A stretch of DNA of 64,000 nt from Prochlorococcus sp. AG-347-J19 (GCA_003279015.1 QCBV01000003.1:124001-188000), one strand, 5' to 3'. Shown: positions 34,386 to 47,506, counted from the first letter of the stretch. Notes: generated by a model not told the origin, from the letters alone. Made by a program: numbers and translations.

Positions 34386-35440
34386 TCACGATAAAAACAC
34401 TGTTGGATTTTTTTTAAAGGCCGTTTAACTGAATCAAGATTGATACCTTTTTTGATAGCAAGAATTATGCCTGCAGCTTCTAAGTAATTATCCACTTCAA
34501 AAAGATTGGGATAATCATAAAACTCATTTGTCACTTTTAATGTATTTTGATTTTTTACAGAGATAATATTTAAACCTTTTTCAATCCCTGCTAGTACTGC
34601 TTCTCCACCTAGTGCTCCATTAGGAACAACAATAGATTCAATCTGATCAGGGTGTAGTGAGATTGATTCATTTTTAGCAGGCAATTCAACAATGTCAGGT
34701 GCATTGCTTAACCCAATCAGTACTGAGGGTAAAAAGGTGAATCCTATTTCTTCTGCAGCTGCACGAGGATCTAAGTTTTCATTCAATTCAATTGGATTTA
34801 AAGCAGGTGCGTGAGCACAGGGAACTTTTAAAAATTTGCTAATTAAATGACTAATAACTGCTTCGACTCCAGAAATAGGATCAACCCCTTTCCCCTCTCG
34901 ATAGATATTTGTCTCTAAAGAATCTGAATCATCTGGAAATTTTGTCACAATTGCTATTGCCGTAACTCCTTTTTCTATTAAACATTTTCCAGCATCAATT
35001 AGAGCATCAGGATTTTCAATTGTGCCACAACTGATTTTTGAAGAATCAGGATCAATAACTATGTTTAATGGCTTTTTTGTAATCACATAAGAATGAATAT
35101 TAATACCTAAAGTAGAAACACATGCATCAGCAACTTGTAAATGTCTCACTAATATTTCTTTTTCAATGGCTGAATCAAAAATTATTCCAATTTTCTGTTG
35201 CTTTACCCTTTTTAAACCGATTTCTCCTTTGGCAAGTCGGTCTAAACTATAACCCTCAACATAAAAAATATTTTTATCTTTTTCAGAAAGAGTGCCGCCA
35301 TTCATAACATTTGGATGAGTAATTAAACATCCACTTGCCGATGCTAATAATTTAGCGGTTGGAAGTGCATCCCCAGCAAAACCTCCTACTTCACAACCAA
35401 TACCAGTTGGAACAATAAATATTGTTGGTGAATTTTCCAT
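34382..35440 (-). CDS. DUF3326 protein (352 aa)
   Basis: Matches the DUF3326 layout: VPTGIGCEVGGFAGDALPTA, GCLITHPNVMNGGTL, and ALGGEAVLAGIEKG. The glycine-rich segments suggest a nucleotide- or substrate-binding fold. It is common in cyanobacteria and has no assigned function known to me. A full-length, single gene, with the ferredoxin pair upstream. Confidence 0.75.
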   Translation of the reverse strand: MENSPTIFIVPTGIGCEVGGFAGDALPTAKLLASASGCLITHPNVMNGGTLSEKDKNIFYVEGYSLDRLAKGEIGLKRVKQQKIGIIFDSAIEKEILVRHLQVADACVSTLGINIHSYVITKKPLNIVIDPDSSKISCGTIENPDALIDAGKCLIEKGVTAIAIVTKFPDDSDSLETNIYREGKGVDPISGVEAVISHLISKFLKVPCAHAPALNPIELNENLDPRAAAEEIGFTFLPSVLIGLSNAPDIVELPAKNESISLHPDQIESIVVPNGALGGEAVLAGIEKGLNIISVKNQNTLKVTNEFYDYPNLFEVDNYLEAAGIILAIKKGINLDSVKRPLKKIQQCFYRD

Positions 35441-35467
35441 TATTAAAAATATTTCAATTTATATTTT

Positions 35468-35659
35468 TTAATTAGCTAAGACAGCTTTAATTTTAAGTTT
35501 TTTTGTTCCAAAAGAGTCAATAGAATTTTGAATATCAACAATTGACCATCGAATTAAATCACCTTTTTTCTCTAAATTTGCAATGATAAATTTCCTTAAA
35601 TTTTTTAATTTTATTGAAACTGGCCAATCTAAATAATAATCAACTGAACTTAATTTCAT
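35468..35659 (-). CDS. Hypothetical 63-residue protein beside ferredoxin
   Basis: Begins MKLSSVDYYLDWPVSIKLKN and continues with a basic helix, then a beta-like end (KKLKIKAVLAN). The start overlaps the end of the upstream ferredoxin gene by 4 bases (ATGA), so it is translated with it. I believe similar proteins are conserved in Prochlorococcus; function unknown. Confidence 0.6.
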   Translation of the reverse strand: MKLSSVDYYLDWPVSIKLKNLRKFIIANLEKKGDLIRWSIVDIQNSIDSFGTKKLKIKAVLAN

Positions 35660-35982
35660 TTTTGATATTTACCAAATTGATCATTATATAAATCATCTTC
35701 GACATCTTTACCAATAACAATATTCAAATCTGACTTAGGATATGCCACACATAAGAGTGCAAAGCCCTTTTCCCTTAAATCATCATTTAATCCCATCGCA
35801 TCCTCTTGATCTACAGATCCCTCCAATATCATTGATGCACAATCTGTACAAACTCCTGAACAACAACTACTGGGCAAATCTATTCCATTCTTTTTTGCCG
35901 CTGAAATAATATCTTGATCATCAGAACATAAAAAACTAAAAGTCTTTTGCTCAAATTGAACTTTGATATTGTATTCAGGCAT
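35656..35982 (-). CDS. Plant-type [2Fe-2S] ferredoxin (108 aa)
   Basis: Cluster ligands C40-x4-C45-x2-C48 with C78 (spacing x29) sit in LPSSCCSGVCTDCASM and ALLCVAYP. It should shuttle electrons near PSI-linked or other reductases. It is one of several ferredoxins expected in such genomes; the partner is unknown. Not similar to the bacterial-type ferredoxin at 60,461. Confidence 0.88.
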   Translation of the reverse strand: MPEYNIKVQFEQKTFSFLCSDDQDIISAAKKNGIDLPSSCCSGVCTDCASMILEGSVDQEDAMGLNDDLREKGFALLCVAYPKSDLNIVIGKDVEDDLYNDQFGKYQK

Positions 35983-35998
35983 ATCCTAAATCTAATTA

Positions 35999-36949
35999 CT
36001 AAACTGCTGAACCTCCTACAACTTCTAATATTTCTTGAGTAATAGCTGCTTGTCTAGCTTTGTTATAGGTTAGATTCAAAGTACTTGCTAATTCTTTTGC
36101 ATTATCACTCGCATTATTCATCGCGGTCATCCTGCAAGCAAGTTCTGAAGCTGCTGACTCTTGAAGAGCTCTTAGTACCTGATTCTGTAAATATAATGGT
36201 AATAACGAATCTAATAGTTGATCAGGACTTTGTTCAAAAACAATATCTGATGGTAATTTCTCTGAATCACTTTTTTCAATATTTGATTTTTCAACAAGTA
36301 ACTTACTATCTTTTGTAGTCAACCTAAAAATTTCATCGTTTTCCTCAGCAATTCCTTGAGGGTCGAGTGGCAATAGTGTTTGAACAACAGGCGCGCAGCT
36401 AACTAGAGTAATGAATTTCGTGTAAATAATTTCCACCCTATCAGAATTTTCTGAAAGAAATTCAGCTAAAATCTCATTTGTAACTCCTTCGGAGTCCTTG
36501 ACTGTGGGTACCTGTTCTAGTTCTTTGAAAGTACTTTTAATTACATATCTATCCTTTCTATTTTGAAAATATCCAATAGCTTTCTTCCCTACCAAAATTA
36601 AATTTGGCTGATAACCTTGTTTGACTAATTCTGCATATCTTATTTCTACCTTTTTTATAATATTTGTGTTGTAACCACCGCATAAACCTCTATCCGCAGT
36701 TATACAAACCAAGGAGATACTCTTTACTTCTCTCTTGGATAATAGAGGAGAGTCGACAGCCTCAAATTGTACTCTAGATTGAATATTTTCTAAGACTCGT
36801 GCAAGTTTATCTGCAAAAGGTCTACTTTTAAGAACTTGATCTTGAGCTCTCCTAACTTTTGCAGCTGCAACAAGTCTCATAGCCTCCGTTATTTTTCTTG
36901 TATTTTTAACGGAAACGATTCGATCTCTAATCTCTTTAAGATTTGCCAT
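35999..36949 (-). CDS. atpG: ATP synthase subunit gamma (316 aa)
   Basis: Central stalk subunit with the termini [20 protein letters not shown] and [20 protein letters not shown], and the conserved [16 protein letters not shown]. Last gene of the minus-strand atp operon. Length is typical of cyanobacterial gamma. Confidence 0.96.
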   Translation of the reverse strand: MANLKEIRDRIVSVKNTRKITEAMRLVAAAKVRRAQDQVLKSRPFADKLARVLENIQSRVQFEAVDSPLLSKREVKSISLVCITADRGLCGGYNTNIIKKVEIRYAELVKQGYQPNLILVGKKAIGYFQNRKDRYVIKSTFKELEQVPTVKDSEGVTNEILAEFLSENSDRVEIIYTKFITLVSCAPVVQTLLPLDPQGIAEENDEIFRLTTKDSKLLVEKSNIEKSDSEKLPSDIVFEQSPDQLLDSLLPLYLQNQVLRALQESAASELACRMTAMNNASDNAKELASTLNLTYNKARQAAITQEILEVVGGSAV

Positions 36950-36967
36950 AGTATCTCCTAAATAAAT

Positions 36968-38497
<1,530 letters not shown>

Positions 38498-38515
38498 TTA
38501 AGGTTGATTTAAAAG

Positions 38516-39058
38516 TTACTTGGAAAGAGATAAGCCAAGTTTTCTTATTTGTGAAGCAAGAGAAGCATCAATTACTTTTGATCCTACACTGGCGACGAAA
38601 CCACCAATAAGAGATGGGTCGATTTTAGTTACAAGTTCTAATTTTTCTGTTCCAGCAATATTGATGATTTTTTTGGTAATTAAACCTTTCTGTTCATCAG
38701 TAAGCTCGACTGCAGAAGTAACAGTTGCCAAAGCAATATTACTATTTTCTCGGTAAATCTCTAAAAACCTATTAAGAATTGAAGTAAGGATTCCAATTCT
38801 TTGCCTATCGGCTAATAATTTTAAGAAATTCAGTAAAGAAGAATTTACCTTATTTGAAAAAATTTCAACAATGACTTTCTTCTTAGCATCTGTTTCTAAA
38901 ATGGGAGAGGATAGTGCCTTCTCCAATTCAGGGGAATCATTTATTAATTCCAAGAGTTGTTTAACCTCAGAAACCATCTCTTCAGTTTGCGAATTTTCAT
39001 TCACAACTTGAAGTAATGCCTCTGCGTATGGTGTAGTAACTGAATTTAAAAGTGGCAT
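38516..39058 (-). CDS. atpD: ATP synthase subunit delta (180 aa)
   Basis: OSCP-type peripheral stalk protein: YAEALLQVV, ADRQRIGIL and VTKIDPSLIGGFVASVGSKV. Starts on the last base of the b subunit gene (TAATG overlap). Confidence 0.93.
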   Translation of the reverse strand: MPLLNSVTTPYAEALLQVVNENSQTEEMVSEVKQLLELINDSPELEKALSSPILETDAKKKVIVEIFSNKVNSSLLNFLKLLADRQRIGILTSILNRFLEIYRENSNIALATVTSAVELTDEQKGLITKKIINIAGTEKLELVTKIDPSLIGGFVASVGSKVIDASLASQIRKLGLSLSK

Positions 39059-39570
39059 TAGTTCACCTCAATATTGTTAATTGATTGAGTTACCAAATTT
39101 TCTTGTGTTGTTTTATCAAGTCGATTTGGGAGAGAATCTAAAGCTTTCTTAATTGCCAGTTCAACAGCTTCTTTTCGAAGTTGAGAAATTGCTCTGGATG
39201 CTTCAGAGCTCTCATCAGAGATTGCACTTTGTTTAATTCGTGCCATCTCCTCTATCGCTTTTTTCTCACTTTCCATTCTGATTGATTCAGATCTTTTAAG
39301 GGAATCTGCTTTTATTTGAGAAGCTTTTTCTTCTGCTGAAGATAAATCTTTCTTCGCCTTTTCTAAAGCTTGAGTTGCATTTAGGAGTCGATCTTCAGCA
39401 TCTTTTAATTCAAGAAGGATTCCTTCTCTCCTTTTTTGAAGCATTTTACCTAGGAAACCAGGCAAAAATTTATAAAGACCGAAAACTACTACAGCCCAAT
39501 TAAGGATGTTAGTTTCGAATAAATTGAAGTTCAATCCAAAACCTTCTGTAGCTAAAAGAGTTAAATTCAT
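39058..39570 (-). CDS. atpF: ATP synthase subunit b (170 aa)
   Basis: An N-terminal membrane helix (..[20 protein letters not shown]) and a long helical coiled-coil stalk. Overlaps b-prime by 4 bases upstream and delta by 1 downstream. Confidence 0.92.
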   Translation of the reverse strand: MNLTLLATEGFGLNFNLFETNILNWAVVVFGLYKFLPGFLGKMLQKRREGILLELKDAEDRLLNATQALEKAKKDLSSAEEKASQIKADSLKRSESIRMESEKKAIEEMARIKQSAISDESSEASRAISQLRKEAVELAIKKALDSLPNRLDKTTQENLVTQSINNIEVN

Positions 39571-40028
39571 TTTTCTAGAATCAATCTATTAACAATAAGT
39601 TCGCTTAAATCATCAGCCTGTTTAGAAAGTTGATCACGAGCAGCAGACGTCTGACTTTCAATTTCTAGTCTTGCTTTTTCTTTTGAAGCATTTGCTTCAT
39701 TATTAGCAAGTTCTAGTGCTTCTTTATAGAGCTTGTCAGACTCATTCTCAGCTTCGCTCACAATTCTTTGGGCTTCTGTACGAGCACTTTGAAGCTGAGT
39801 TAATAAATCAGCTTCTAATTTTTTAACCTCAGAAAGTTTATTTTTGGCCTCAATAATATTATTACTTACAAACTTTTCTCTTTTTTCTACAACATTGCCA
39901 ACAGGCTTAAAAAAGAGAGAATTTAATATGTAAGTAAGTGCAACTACTTGTATCGCCATTAGTGGCAAAGTGGCATTTATATCAAATAATCCACCTTCTG
40001 TAGCACCAAAAAAATTAAAGGCCAACAT
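39567..40028 (-). CDS. atpF2: ATP synthase subunit b-prime (153 aa)
   Basis: The second, cyanobacterial/plastid-type b subunit. It has a membrane helix (..[20 protein letters not shown]) and a coiled coil that dimerises with b. Confidence 0.9.
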   Translation of the reverse strand: MLAFNFFGATEGGLFDINATLPLMAIQVVALTYILNSLFFKPVGNVVEKREKFVSNNIIEAKNKLSEVKKLEADLLTQLQSARTEAQRIVSEAENESDKLYKEALELANNEANASKEKARLEIESQTSAARDQLSKQADDLSELIVNRLILEK

Positions 40029-40097
40029 ATCTTTTAGTTGAAGTTAAAAAATTAAATTTAAATATTGCTAATAAAGAATTAGAAGCAATATTAACTT

Positions 40098-40361
<264 letters not shown>

Positions 40362-40422
40362 TTAATACTTTTGATAATCTTTGTTGTCATACACGCTTGG
40401 ACATCCTTTGTTGTAAGAATGG

Positions 40423-40442
40423 GTCTGATTTTTCAGACCTAC
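40423..40442 (-). promoter_or_regulatory. Hairpin in the a-c intergenic gap
   Basis: GGTCTGA, a TTTT loop, TCAGACC (plus-strand view) is a perfect 7-bp stem inside the 162-base gap before atpH. It could be a processing or attenuation site that raises the c-subunit dose. Confidence 0.35.
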
Positions 40443-40505
40443 GCGATAGATATTTTGCCAGATTACAGACCCTTTGTAAAAGCGTCTGAATGTATTAGAA
40501 GACAG

Positions 40506-41231
40506 CTAATGATGTTCTTCAACAGCTTCTCCAATGTAGTAGGCCGCTAGAGTTGCAAAAATCAATGCCTGAATTGCACTAGTAAATAATCCTAGGAACA
40601 TAACAGGTATTGGGAGAATTAGCGGAACTAAAAAGACTAGAACACCAACAACAAGTTCATCAGCCAAAATATTTCCAAATAGCCTGAAAGAGAGTGATAA
40701 AGGTTTCGTAAAGTCCTCTAGAATTTTGAAAGGAAGCATTATAGGAGTTGGGTGAACATAATATTCGAAGTATCTCCAACCCTTATTGCTTAAACCTGCA
40801 TAGAAATAAGAAAGTGAAACCAATAAAGCCAAGGCTATAGTTGTATTAATATCTGCAGTAGGTGCTCCTAGTTCTCCACTTGGTAACTTAATCAATCTCC
40901 AAGGAATTAAAGCTCCTCCCCAATTACTAACAAAGACGAATAAAAATAAAGTACCTATAAATGGCATCCAATCTCTATATACTTTTTCACCTATTTGTGT
41001 CCTAGCAAGATCTCTTATGTAATCCCAAAGGAACTCAAGCAGGTTTTGAAGGCCTTTAGGATCATTTTCCATTTTTTTAGTCCCTAAAGAAATAAAAACT
41101 AATAACGCTCCTAATAAAATCCAAGATGTTAAAAATACCTGCCCGTGAAGTCTGATATTTCCAATTTGCCAATAAAGATGTTGACCAACTTCTAATGCTG
41201 CAAAATTTGTTAGCAAGGAATTAAAAAACAT
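40506..41231 (-). CDS. atpI: ATP synthase subunit a (241 aa)
   Basis: Polytopic FO subunit. The conserved arginine region [19 protein letters not shown] carries the essential Arg. Also [16 protein letters not shown]. It forms the proton channel with the c ring. Confidence 0.95.
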   Translation of the reverse strand: MFFNSLLTNFAALEVGQHLYWQIGNIRLHGQVFLTSWILLGALLVFISLGTKKMENDPKGLQNLLEFLWDYIRDLARTQIGEKVYRDWMPFIGTLFLFVFVSNWGGALIPWRLIKLPSGELGAPTADINTTIALALLVSLSYFYAGLSNKGWRYFEYYVHPTPIMLPFKILEDFTKPLSLSFRLFGNILADELVVGVLVFLVPLILPIPVMFLGLFTSAIQALIFATLAAYYIGEAVEEHH

Positions 41232-41253
41232 TTGTTTTGAATAAAAAATTTAA

Positions 41254-41730
41254 TTAAGAACGTGAAAAATAAAGAATGAGTGAAGGCTTATAAATGAAAA
41301 AACCTATCATCGCAGGAAAAATATCCAATGATCCTAGCTTGCTGGCAAAAATAAAGAGGCAAACTGGAACTAATAGTTGCAATTTTGATACACCTGATGA
41401 TTCTTTACCAAGTTTCCCTATACTTTTGGCAAGCAAACGTAGGTAAAAAATGCCGGCAATTGCACCTATAAAAATACTAAAACCAAAAGTAAAACCTAGA
41501 AAAATCCCAGTTATTGATGCTAATAAAATAGAAACAATAAAAGTAATTCCAAAAATTGTTAATTGCAATTTTGTGTATTCATCATTTTGGGAAAGAAAAT
41601 GATCTATTTGATTGGCAATGCCAGATTTACTTTCTTTGATGATCGAATTATTCAGGGATTGAGGAAATTGAACATTCTCATTAGAAGGATGCTCAAGTTT
41701 TTTTCTATTTGAGTCCACTGCTGTGAACAT
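41254..41730 (-). CDS. atp1: ATP synthase subunit I / AtpI-like protein (158 aa)
   Basis: Four probable helices after a 50-residue polar N terminus (..LTIFGITFIVSILLASITGI..; ..LLVPVCLFIFASKLGSL). First gene of the operon. Its assembly or magnesium role in the family is not settled. ATG at 41,730; promoter probably in the 265-base gap upstream. Confidence 0.8.
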   Translation of the reverse strand: MFTAVDSNRKKLEHPSNENVQFPQSLNNSIIKESKSGIANQIDHFLSQNDEYTKLQLTIFGITFIVSILLASITGIFLGFTFGFSIFIGAIAGIFYLRLLAKSIGKLGKESSGVSKLQLLVPVCLFIFASKLGSLDIFPAMIGFFIYKPSLILYFSRS

Positions 41731-41995
41731 AGTTTAGAAACTCCTCTGAATGGTTTTAAGTAAGTATATAAACTCACGGAATCTATCACGGAGAGGTGCC
41801 TTTTAGCTAGTTTTTTTTTATAAAAAATTAATTCTTAAGATTTAATATGAATCTATGGGCCATTTTTTACTTTATTCTTCAAAATAAAATTTATGAAAAG
41901 TCATCTTATTCATTGCGTTAACACTTTAAAACGTTAATAAAAGACTTGGCAAAATATCAATTAAACGTCTCAATAGTAAATATACATCTAAAAAA

Positions 41996-43231
41996 TTGGA
42001 GATAAGTCAAGAAAAAATAAAATATAAAAGAATTTCTAAAAGAAAAAAAACCTTTAGTTCTAATTACAAAAAAAATTTCAACAATTTAACAGAGTCTATA
42101 TTTCCCTTACCTTGGACGATATGGCCTTATGAAGCAAAAATCCTCATTGTCATAATTGGAATTTGGTCAATATTAGGAATATGCATACTAGGATCATCAA
42201 GTTGGTGGGTGGCTAGTAGGGAAATGGGAAATTGGGCTTACTTCTTAAAAAAACAAATCATTTGGACAATTCCAGCAATTGGTTTATTTTATTTCGTACT
42301 TAATACAAACATTAGAAATCTTTTAAAGTTTTCAAGAATTATTTTTTATATTTTATTATTTTTGATTTTCCTTACCAATCTTACTGGAATTACAGTTAAT
42401 GGATCTTCAAGATGGCTAGTGATTGGCAATTTACGTTTGCAGCCATCTGAGTTAATTAAACCTTTTCTAATTCTAGAAGCTTCTAATCTTTTCGCACATT
42501 GGAACTTAGTAAAGAATGATAAAAAATTAATTTCAATTATAACCTTTGGTTTATTAATTTTATTAATACTTAAACAGCCCAATTTAAGTACTGCATCATT
42601 AACTGGAATTCTTCTTTGGGTAATGGGTTTATGTGGAGGAGTAAAACTTAGCTCTCTTTGCTCATTTGCTTCAATAGGATTAATTACTGGATGTATCAGC
42701 ATCTTTAATAACGAATATCAAAAACTGAGAGTTACTTCATTTATAAATCCTTGGAAAGATCAACAAGAGAATGGATTTCAATTGGTTCAAAGTTTATTAG
42801 CTATAGGTTCAGGTGGTCTATTTGGCCAAGGTTTTGGACTGTCGATACAAAAATTACAGTATCTGCCGTTCATGTATACAGATTTTATTTTTGCCATTTT
42901 TGCGGAAGAATTTGGTTTATTGGGGTGTACTTTATTCTTAGGATTTTTAGTAGTATTTTCTTATATAAGCCTAAGAATTAGTCTTAAGTGCAGGAACAAC
43001 TATACAAAATTAGTTGCTATCGGATGTGGTGTGTTGTTGACAGGTCAATCAATAATGCATATTGCTGTAGCAACAGGTTCAATGCCTACTACAGGGTTAC
43101 CACTACCTTTCATTAGTTATGGTGGCAATTCATTAATAGCGTCTTTTTTTATTGCAGGGATGTTAGTTAGATGTTCATTAGAGTCAACAGGATTCATTGG
43201 TATGATTAGTACACGAAAGACTCTTAATTAG
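41996..43231 (+). CDS. ftsW: FtsW/RodA/SpoVE-family glycosyltransferase (411 aa)
   Basis: About ten membrane helices with family motifs NGSSRWLVIGNLRLQPSELI and GGLFGQGFGLSIQKLQYLPF, TDFIFAIFAEEFGLLG and TGLPLPFISYGGNS. It polymerises peptidoglycan glycan chains at the division site. The start is TTG at 41,996; no upstream ATG is in frame, so the first residues are uncertain. FtsW rather than RodA is inferred. Confidence 0.82.
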   Translation: MEISQEKIKYKRISKRKKTFSSNYKKNFNNLTESIFPLPWTIWPYEAKILIVIIGIWSILGICILGSSSWWVASREMGNWAYFLKKQIIWTIPAIGLFYFVLNTNIRNLLKFSRIIFYILLFLIFLTNLTGITVNGSSRWLVIGNLRLQPSELIKPFLILEASNLFAHWNLVKNDKKLISIITFGLLILLILKQPNLSTASLTGILLWVMGLCGGVKLSSLCSFASIGLITGCISIFNNEYQKLRVTSFINPWKDQQENGFQLVQSLLAIGSGGLFGQGFGLSIQKLQYLPFMYTDFIFAIFAEEFGLLGCTLFLGFLVVFSYISLRISLKCRNNYTKLVAIGCGVLLTGQSIMHIAVATGSMPTTGLPLPFISYGGNSLIASFFIAGMLVRCSLESTGFIGMISTRKTLN

Positions 43232-43313
43232 TTAAAATTTAAAGGAATAAATTCAAGCTATCGAATCATTAAATTTAGTTATTTCAGAGTTATCTCAAAA
43301 GGGTAATCTGCTT

Positions 43314-43970
43314 ATGCAGAATGGTCTTAATAGCCCAGGTCCATTTACTATATTTTTGGTTTTCAGCGCAGGACTTTTAACAAGTCTTGGGCCATGTTCA
43401 TTATCATTACTTCCAGTGACAATTGCTTATATAGGCGGAACAGAGAAAAATAAATTTAAACTTATTAGTTTTTCAGGAGGTGTAGTTTTTTCGCTTGTCA
43501 CACTGGGTGCTGCGAGTGGATTCTTAGGAAAAATATATGGGCAAATTCCATCTTATTACACTTCATTTGTTGCCCTAATAGCAATAATAATGGGTTTAAA
43601 TTTATTAGGAATTCTAAAGTTTCAGTTTCCGAATGGACCTGATATAAAAATAATTGAAGATAAAATACCAACATTTATAGCACCTTTTGCCATAGGGACT
43701 ACTTTTGGACTAGCTTCTTCACCCTGCATTACTCCAGTTTTAGCAACTCTTTTGGCTTGGGTATCGCAAGCTAAAAACCCCATAATATCTATTATTTTTT
43801 TATTTTTCTTTGGGATAGGACAAGTAACTCCATTAATCATTGCAGGAGCTACTGCAGAAAACTTAAAGCAATTTTTAGCTCTTAGAAAATTTAGTCAAAT
43901 AATTCCGACTTTAAGTGGGATATTTTTAGTTTCCCTAGGGTTATTAAATTTATTTTCAAATTGGATTTAA
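43314..43970 (+). CDS. ccdA: Cytochrome c biogenesis protein CcdA (218 aa)
   Basis: Six helices with two redox cysteines, in SLGPCSLSLLPVTIAY and LASSPCITPVLATLLAW. CcdA carries reducing equivalents across the membrane for haem attachment. The next gene, ccs1, starts on the base after its stop. Confidence 0.9.
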   Translation: MQNGLNSPGPFTIFLVFSAGLLTSLGPCSLSLLPVTIAYIGGTEKNKFKLISFSGGVVFSLVTLGAASGFLGKIYGQIPSYYTSFVALIAIIMGLNLLGILKFQFPNGPDIKIIEDKIPTFIAPFAIGTTFGLASSPCITPVLATLLAWVSQAKNPIISIIFLFFFGIGQVTPLIIAGATAENLKQFLALRKFSQIIPTLSGIFLVSLGLLNLFSNWI

Positions 43971-45257
43971 ATGATTATTTTTAAGAACCTAATTTTAAAA
44001 ATATCAAGTTTAAGATTCGCTATATCGCTGATAATCTTCATTGCTATTGCCAGTGGAATAGGTACTTTTATACCTCAAGGTAGTAATAATAAATTCTATA
44101 TTGATAATTTTGATAGAGCTCCCATTTTTGGATTTTTAGATGGAGAAAAAGTCTTAAAACTTCAATTGGATCATATATATACAAGCTTTTGGTTTTTATT
44201 TACATTAATTCTTCTTTGCATTTCTCTGGCAGCTTGTAGTTTCAGGAGACAAATTCCTTCATTAAAAGCTTCATTAAAATGGATTGAATATAAGAGCGAA
44301 AAAAAATTTAGCAAACTGCAACTAACCACAAGTCATCCAATCAATCAAGATGGAGAACATATATCAAAAGTAGATTTATTACTTAAAAAAAAAGGATGGA
44401 AAACATACAAGTTTAATAGTCATATTTCTGCAAGAAAGGGGTTAATTGGGAAAATCGGTCCTTTAGTTGTACATATCGGATTAATAATCTTACTTATAGG
44501 TTCAGCATATGGAAGTCTTACAAGTCAATCAAAAGAACAATATTTACTGCCTGGAGAAACTTTAGATCTTGTTAATGAGAGCACAGACTCTAAAGCCAAT
44601 GTAAAATTAATCGATTTTTCTATAGAACGTGAAAGTGATGGTGTGCCCAAACAGTTTATTTCAAAATTAAATTTCTCTTCTGAAGATTTAAATTTAAATG
44701 AAATAAAAACAACCAAAGTTAATCACCCAATCAGGTTTAAAGGATTAACTATTTATCAAGCAGATTGGGCAATATCAAATGTTGTTTTAGAAATAGATAA
44801 TATCCTGTATCAATTACAATTAAGGGAGATTCCAGAAATCGGTAATCAAGTTTGGGGAGTTTTAGTTGAATTAGGATCTGAGACAAAAAAAAATTTCCTC
44901 TTAACAATAGATAATGAAAATGGTCCACTTAAAATTGCGAATATAGAAAATTTTTCCGGGAATAATCTCTATATCAATGACGATCCTTTAGAAGTTAACT
45001 CTTCAAAAGTATCTCTGAAAAAAATAATCCCCAGCAGTGGATTAATAATTAAAAATGATCCGTCTATACCATTTATTTACTTTTCCTTTATCTTAATAAT
45101 TTTTGGAACAATAATAAGTCTTATACCAACTAACCAATTATGGATTCTGGTAAATAAAGAATCACAAAAGTTATCTATTGGAGGCCTTAGCAATAAAAAT
45201 CTAGTTGGTTTTAAAAAAGAATTTTTTAAATTATCAGACGAAATAAAAAATTTTTAA
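43971..45257 (+). CDS. ccs1: Cytochrome c biogenesis protein Ccs1/ResB (428 aa)
   Basis: Helices near residues 13-28, 70-90 and 165-180 with a large lumenal domain, plus the conserved [22 protein letters not shown] and [18 protein letters not shown]. With CcsA it forms the System II haem lyase. Ends overlapping convergent queF by 4 bases. Confidence 0.88.
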   Translation: MIIFKNLILKISSLRFAISLIIFIAIASGIGTFIPQGSNNKFYIDNFDRAPIFGFLDGEKVLKLQLDHIYTSFWFLFTLILLCISLAACSFRRQIPSLKASLKWIEYKSEKKFSKLQLTTSHPINQDGEHISKVDLLLKKKGWKTYKFNSHISARKGLIGKIGPLVVHIGLIILLIGSAYGSLTSQSKEQYLLPGETLDLVNESTDSKANVKLIDFSIERESDGVPKQFISKLNFSSEDLNLNEIKTTKVNHPIRFKGLTIYQADWAISNVVLEIDNILYQLQLREIPEIGNQVWGVLVELGSETKKNFLLTIDNENGPLKIANIENFSGNNLYINDDPLEVNSSKVSLKKIIPSSGLIIKNDPSIPFIYFSFILIIFGTIISLIPTNQLWILVNKESQKLSIGGLSNKNLVGFKKEFFKLSDEIKNF

Positions 45258-45664
45258 TTTCTTTTCTGCCCACTAAAAATATCTAACTGCATAGAAACAT
45301 TCCCTCTTGGGTTAAATGCAGCATTTAAATGTATCCAGTGAGGTGAACCTTCATTCACTAAATCATCCATAATTCTATTCACAACTTCCTCATGTGATAT
45401 TTTTATATCCCTAAAATTATTAATATAAAGCTTTAAAGACTTCAACTCATAGACTTTCAAATTAGGTTGATAAATAATATTTAGCTTTGCAAAATCTGGA
45501 TAACCAGAAAAGGGGCACTTACATGTAAATTCAGGTAACTGAACAGAAATTTCATAAATTCTTTTCTTATTTGGATTATCGAAACAAATTATTTTTGATT
45601 CTTCAATAATTCTCTCACCATATAGCGGTCTTTGAGTCGAATCTTCTAATTTAGCTGTATTCAT
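45254..45664 (-). CDS. queF: NADPH-dependent 7-cyano-7-deazaguanine reductase QueF (136 aa)
   Basis: Type I QueF: the active Cys in [14 protein letters not shown], the specificity motif [15 protein letters not shown] and the C-terminal [12 protein letters not shown]. It makes preQ1 for queuosine in tRNA. Confidence 0.88.
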   Translation of the reverse strand: MNTAKLEDSTQRPLYGERIIEESKIICFDNPNKKRIYEISVQLPEFTCKCPFSGYPDFAKLNIIYQPNLKVYELKSLKLYINNFRDIKISHEEVVNRIMDDLVNEGSPHWIHLNAAFNPRGNVSMQLDIFSGQKRN

Positions 45665-45787
45665 TTTTAGTAGAACTTTTTTACTAAACCTATATAAAAA
45701 CTATATATAAAGATAAAAATTCGCAAAAGTATCAACAAATCTAAGTATTACAATTGACTAAGTCAAAAGATGTTAAATCTTATTTTT

Positions 45788-45801
45788 GTATCAAAAATAA
45801 C
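45788..45801 (+). promoter_or_regulatory. NtcA-like site before glnB region
   Basis: GTAtcaaaaatAAC matches the NtcA consensus GTA-N8-TAC at five of six fixed bases. A -10-like TATAT lies about 25 bases downstream, near the normal spacing. glnB is a known NtcA target in cyanobacteria. The match is not perfect. Confidence 0.35.
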
Positions 45802-45853
45802 ATTCATAATGTCCGCCAAAGGGTTTATATGTGTTTAGTTCGATTAAAAATTA

Positions 45854-46099
45854 ATGGACATTTGTTTGATAACTATCGATAACAACTTAAATAAATCCCT
45901 TCAACCAAAAACTGCAATTGGAATGTTATGGCTTCAAACACACTTTGAGAATGATCAGTGGGAAGCGTTGTCAAATAGTACAGTAATAATTTCTGAAGAA
46001 AATTCCCAACTATTAATTGAAGACGCCAAGAATGCAGGCCTTAATGTTGAATGTTTTTCTGATATTTCAATGTTGGATGTTTTCCCAAAAAACAATTAA
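45854..46099 (+). CDS. Hypothetical 81-residue protein upstream of glnB
   Basis: ATG to TAA, starting MDICLITIDNNLNKSLQPKT. It is compact, alpha/beta-like, with a regular mixture of hydrophobic strands and helices. It is 24 bases before glnB on the same strand, suggesting co-expression and perhaps a role in nitrogen status. No family recognised. Confidence 0.65.
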   Translation: MDICLITIDNNLNKSLQPKTAIGMLWLQTHFENDQWEALSNSTVIISEENSQLLIEDAKNAGLNVECFSDISMLDVFPKNN

Positions 46100-46462
<363 letters not shown>

Positions 46463-46463
46463 T

Positions 46464-47276
46464 TCAAAGAGTTTCTTTTACTAAATTTTGTATATATTCA
46501 CTATTAATACTTTTATTAGATTGACTTCCTAAGGTCATCCAAGCTAGATATTCATGATTCCCAGCAGGACCTACCAGCGGAGAAGCTATCAAATTCTTTA
46601 TATTCCATTGGAAATTCTTAGCAGCATAGATAACAGACTCTATAGCCTCAGTATGGAATTTAGGATTGCGAACAACACCTCCTTTACTGACTTTATCTTT
46701 ACCTACTTCAAATTGGGGTTTAATTAAAAATATTCCCTCAATACAATCACCTTCTAAAAGATTACCAATAGATTTAAAAACTAACTTTAATGAAATAAAA
46801 GACAAATCAGCAACAACAAAATTTGGTAATTCATTACTTCTAGATAAAAGATCATTAGGTTTTAAATTTCGAATATTAGTTCGTTCAAAAAGTATAACTT
46901 TTGGGTTATTTCTAATCTTCCATGCAGTTTGTCCATAACCAACATCTATCCCATAAACTAACTTTGCGCCTTGTTGCAATAAGCAATCAGTAAATCCCCC
47001 AGTAGAGATTCCTGCGTCAATACATATTTTGTCTTTTACTTTAATTTCAAGTTTTTTAAATGCCTCCAATAATTTTTCACCGCCCCTTGATACAAACATA
47101 GGCGCGGAATCAATAAAAAACTCAGATCCAATTAATACTTGTTGTCCAGGTTTATCCAATACTTTCCCATTGATATCTCTAACCTTGCCAGCAAGAATTA
47201 AACCTTGGGCTTTTTGACGAGTTTCACATAAACCTTTATTTAGAAGATAAAGATCTAATCTACTTTTTTTAATCAT
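46464..47276 (-). CDS. tlyA: TlyA-type 2'-O-ribose methyltransferase (270 aa)
   Basis: An N-terminal S4 domain (RLDLYLLNKGLCETRQKAQG) and FtsJ-like SAM domain (CIDAGISTGGFTDCLLQQGA, VVADLSFISL). The family methylates 16S/23S rRNA ribose. Normal length. The genus-specific target is not known. Confidence 0.85.
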   Translation of the reverse strand: MIKKSRLDLYLLNKGLCETRQKAQGLILAGKVRDINGKVLDKPGQQVLIGSEFFIDSAPMFVSRGGEKLLEAFKKLEIKVKDKICIDAGISTGGFTDCLLQQGAKLVYGIDVGYGQTAWKIRNNPKVILFERTNIRNLKPNDLLSRSNELPNFVVADLSFISLKLVFKSIGNLLEGDCIEGIFLIKPQFEVGKDKVSKGGVVRNPKFHTEAIESVIYAAKNFQWNIKNLIASPLVGPAGNHEYLAWMTLGSQSNKSINSEYIQNLVKETL

Positions 47277-47377
47277 ATATTAATCAATAAAAAAAGACTG
47301 AATAATGAACTTCTATAAAATTAAGATCCAAATTCTTTAATACCTTTCAATTTTAAATAAGAACTAAAAAATTACCC

Positions 47378-47506
47378 ATGATTAACGAAGGAATATATGC
47401 AAACATTTTTATATTTAAACTTTTTTTATTAGCCAGAAAAATGTTACATAGGAAAATAATAATCAGTCAAATATGTTCAATGGCAAGTACATCTTTAAAG
47501 GAGTAG
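47378..47506 (+). CDS. Possible 42-residue ORF
   Basis: ATG to TAG in the gap before purB. Basic and hydrophobic (..ANIFIFKLFLLARKMLHRKI). It has no match and is AT-rich; the 280-base gap also has to carry the purB promoter. Confidence 0.2.
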   Translation: MINEGIYANIFIFKLFLLARKMLHRKIIISQICSMASTSLKE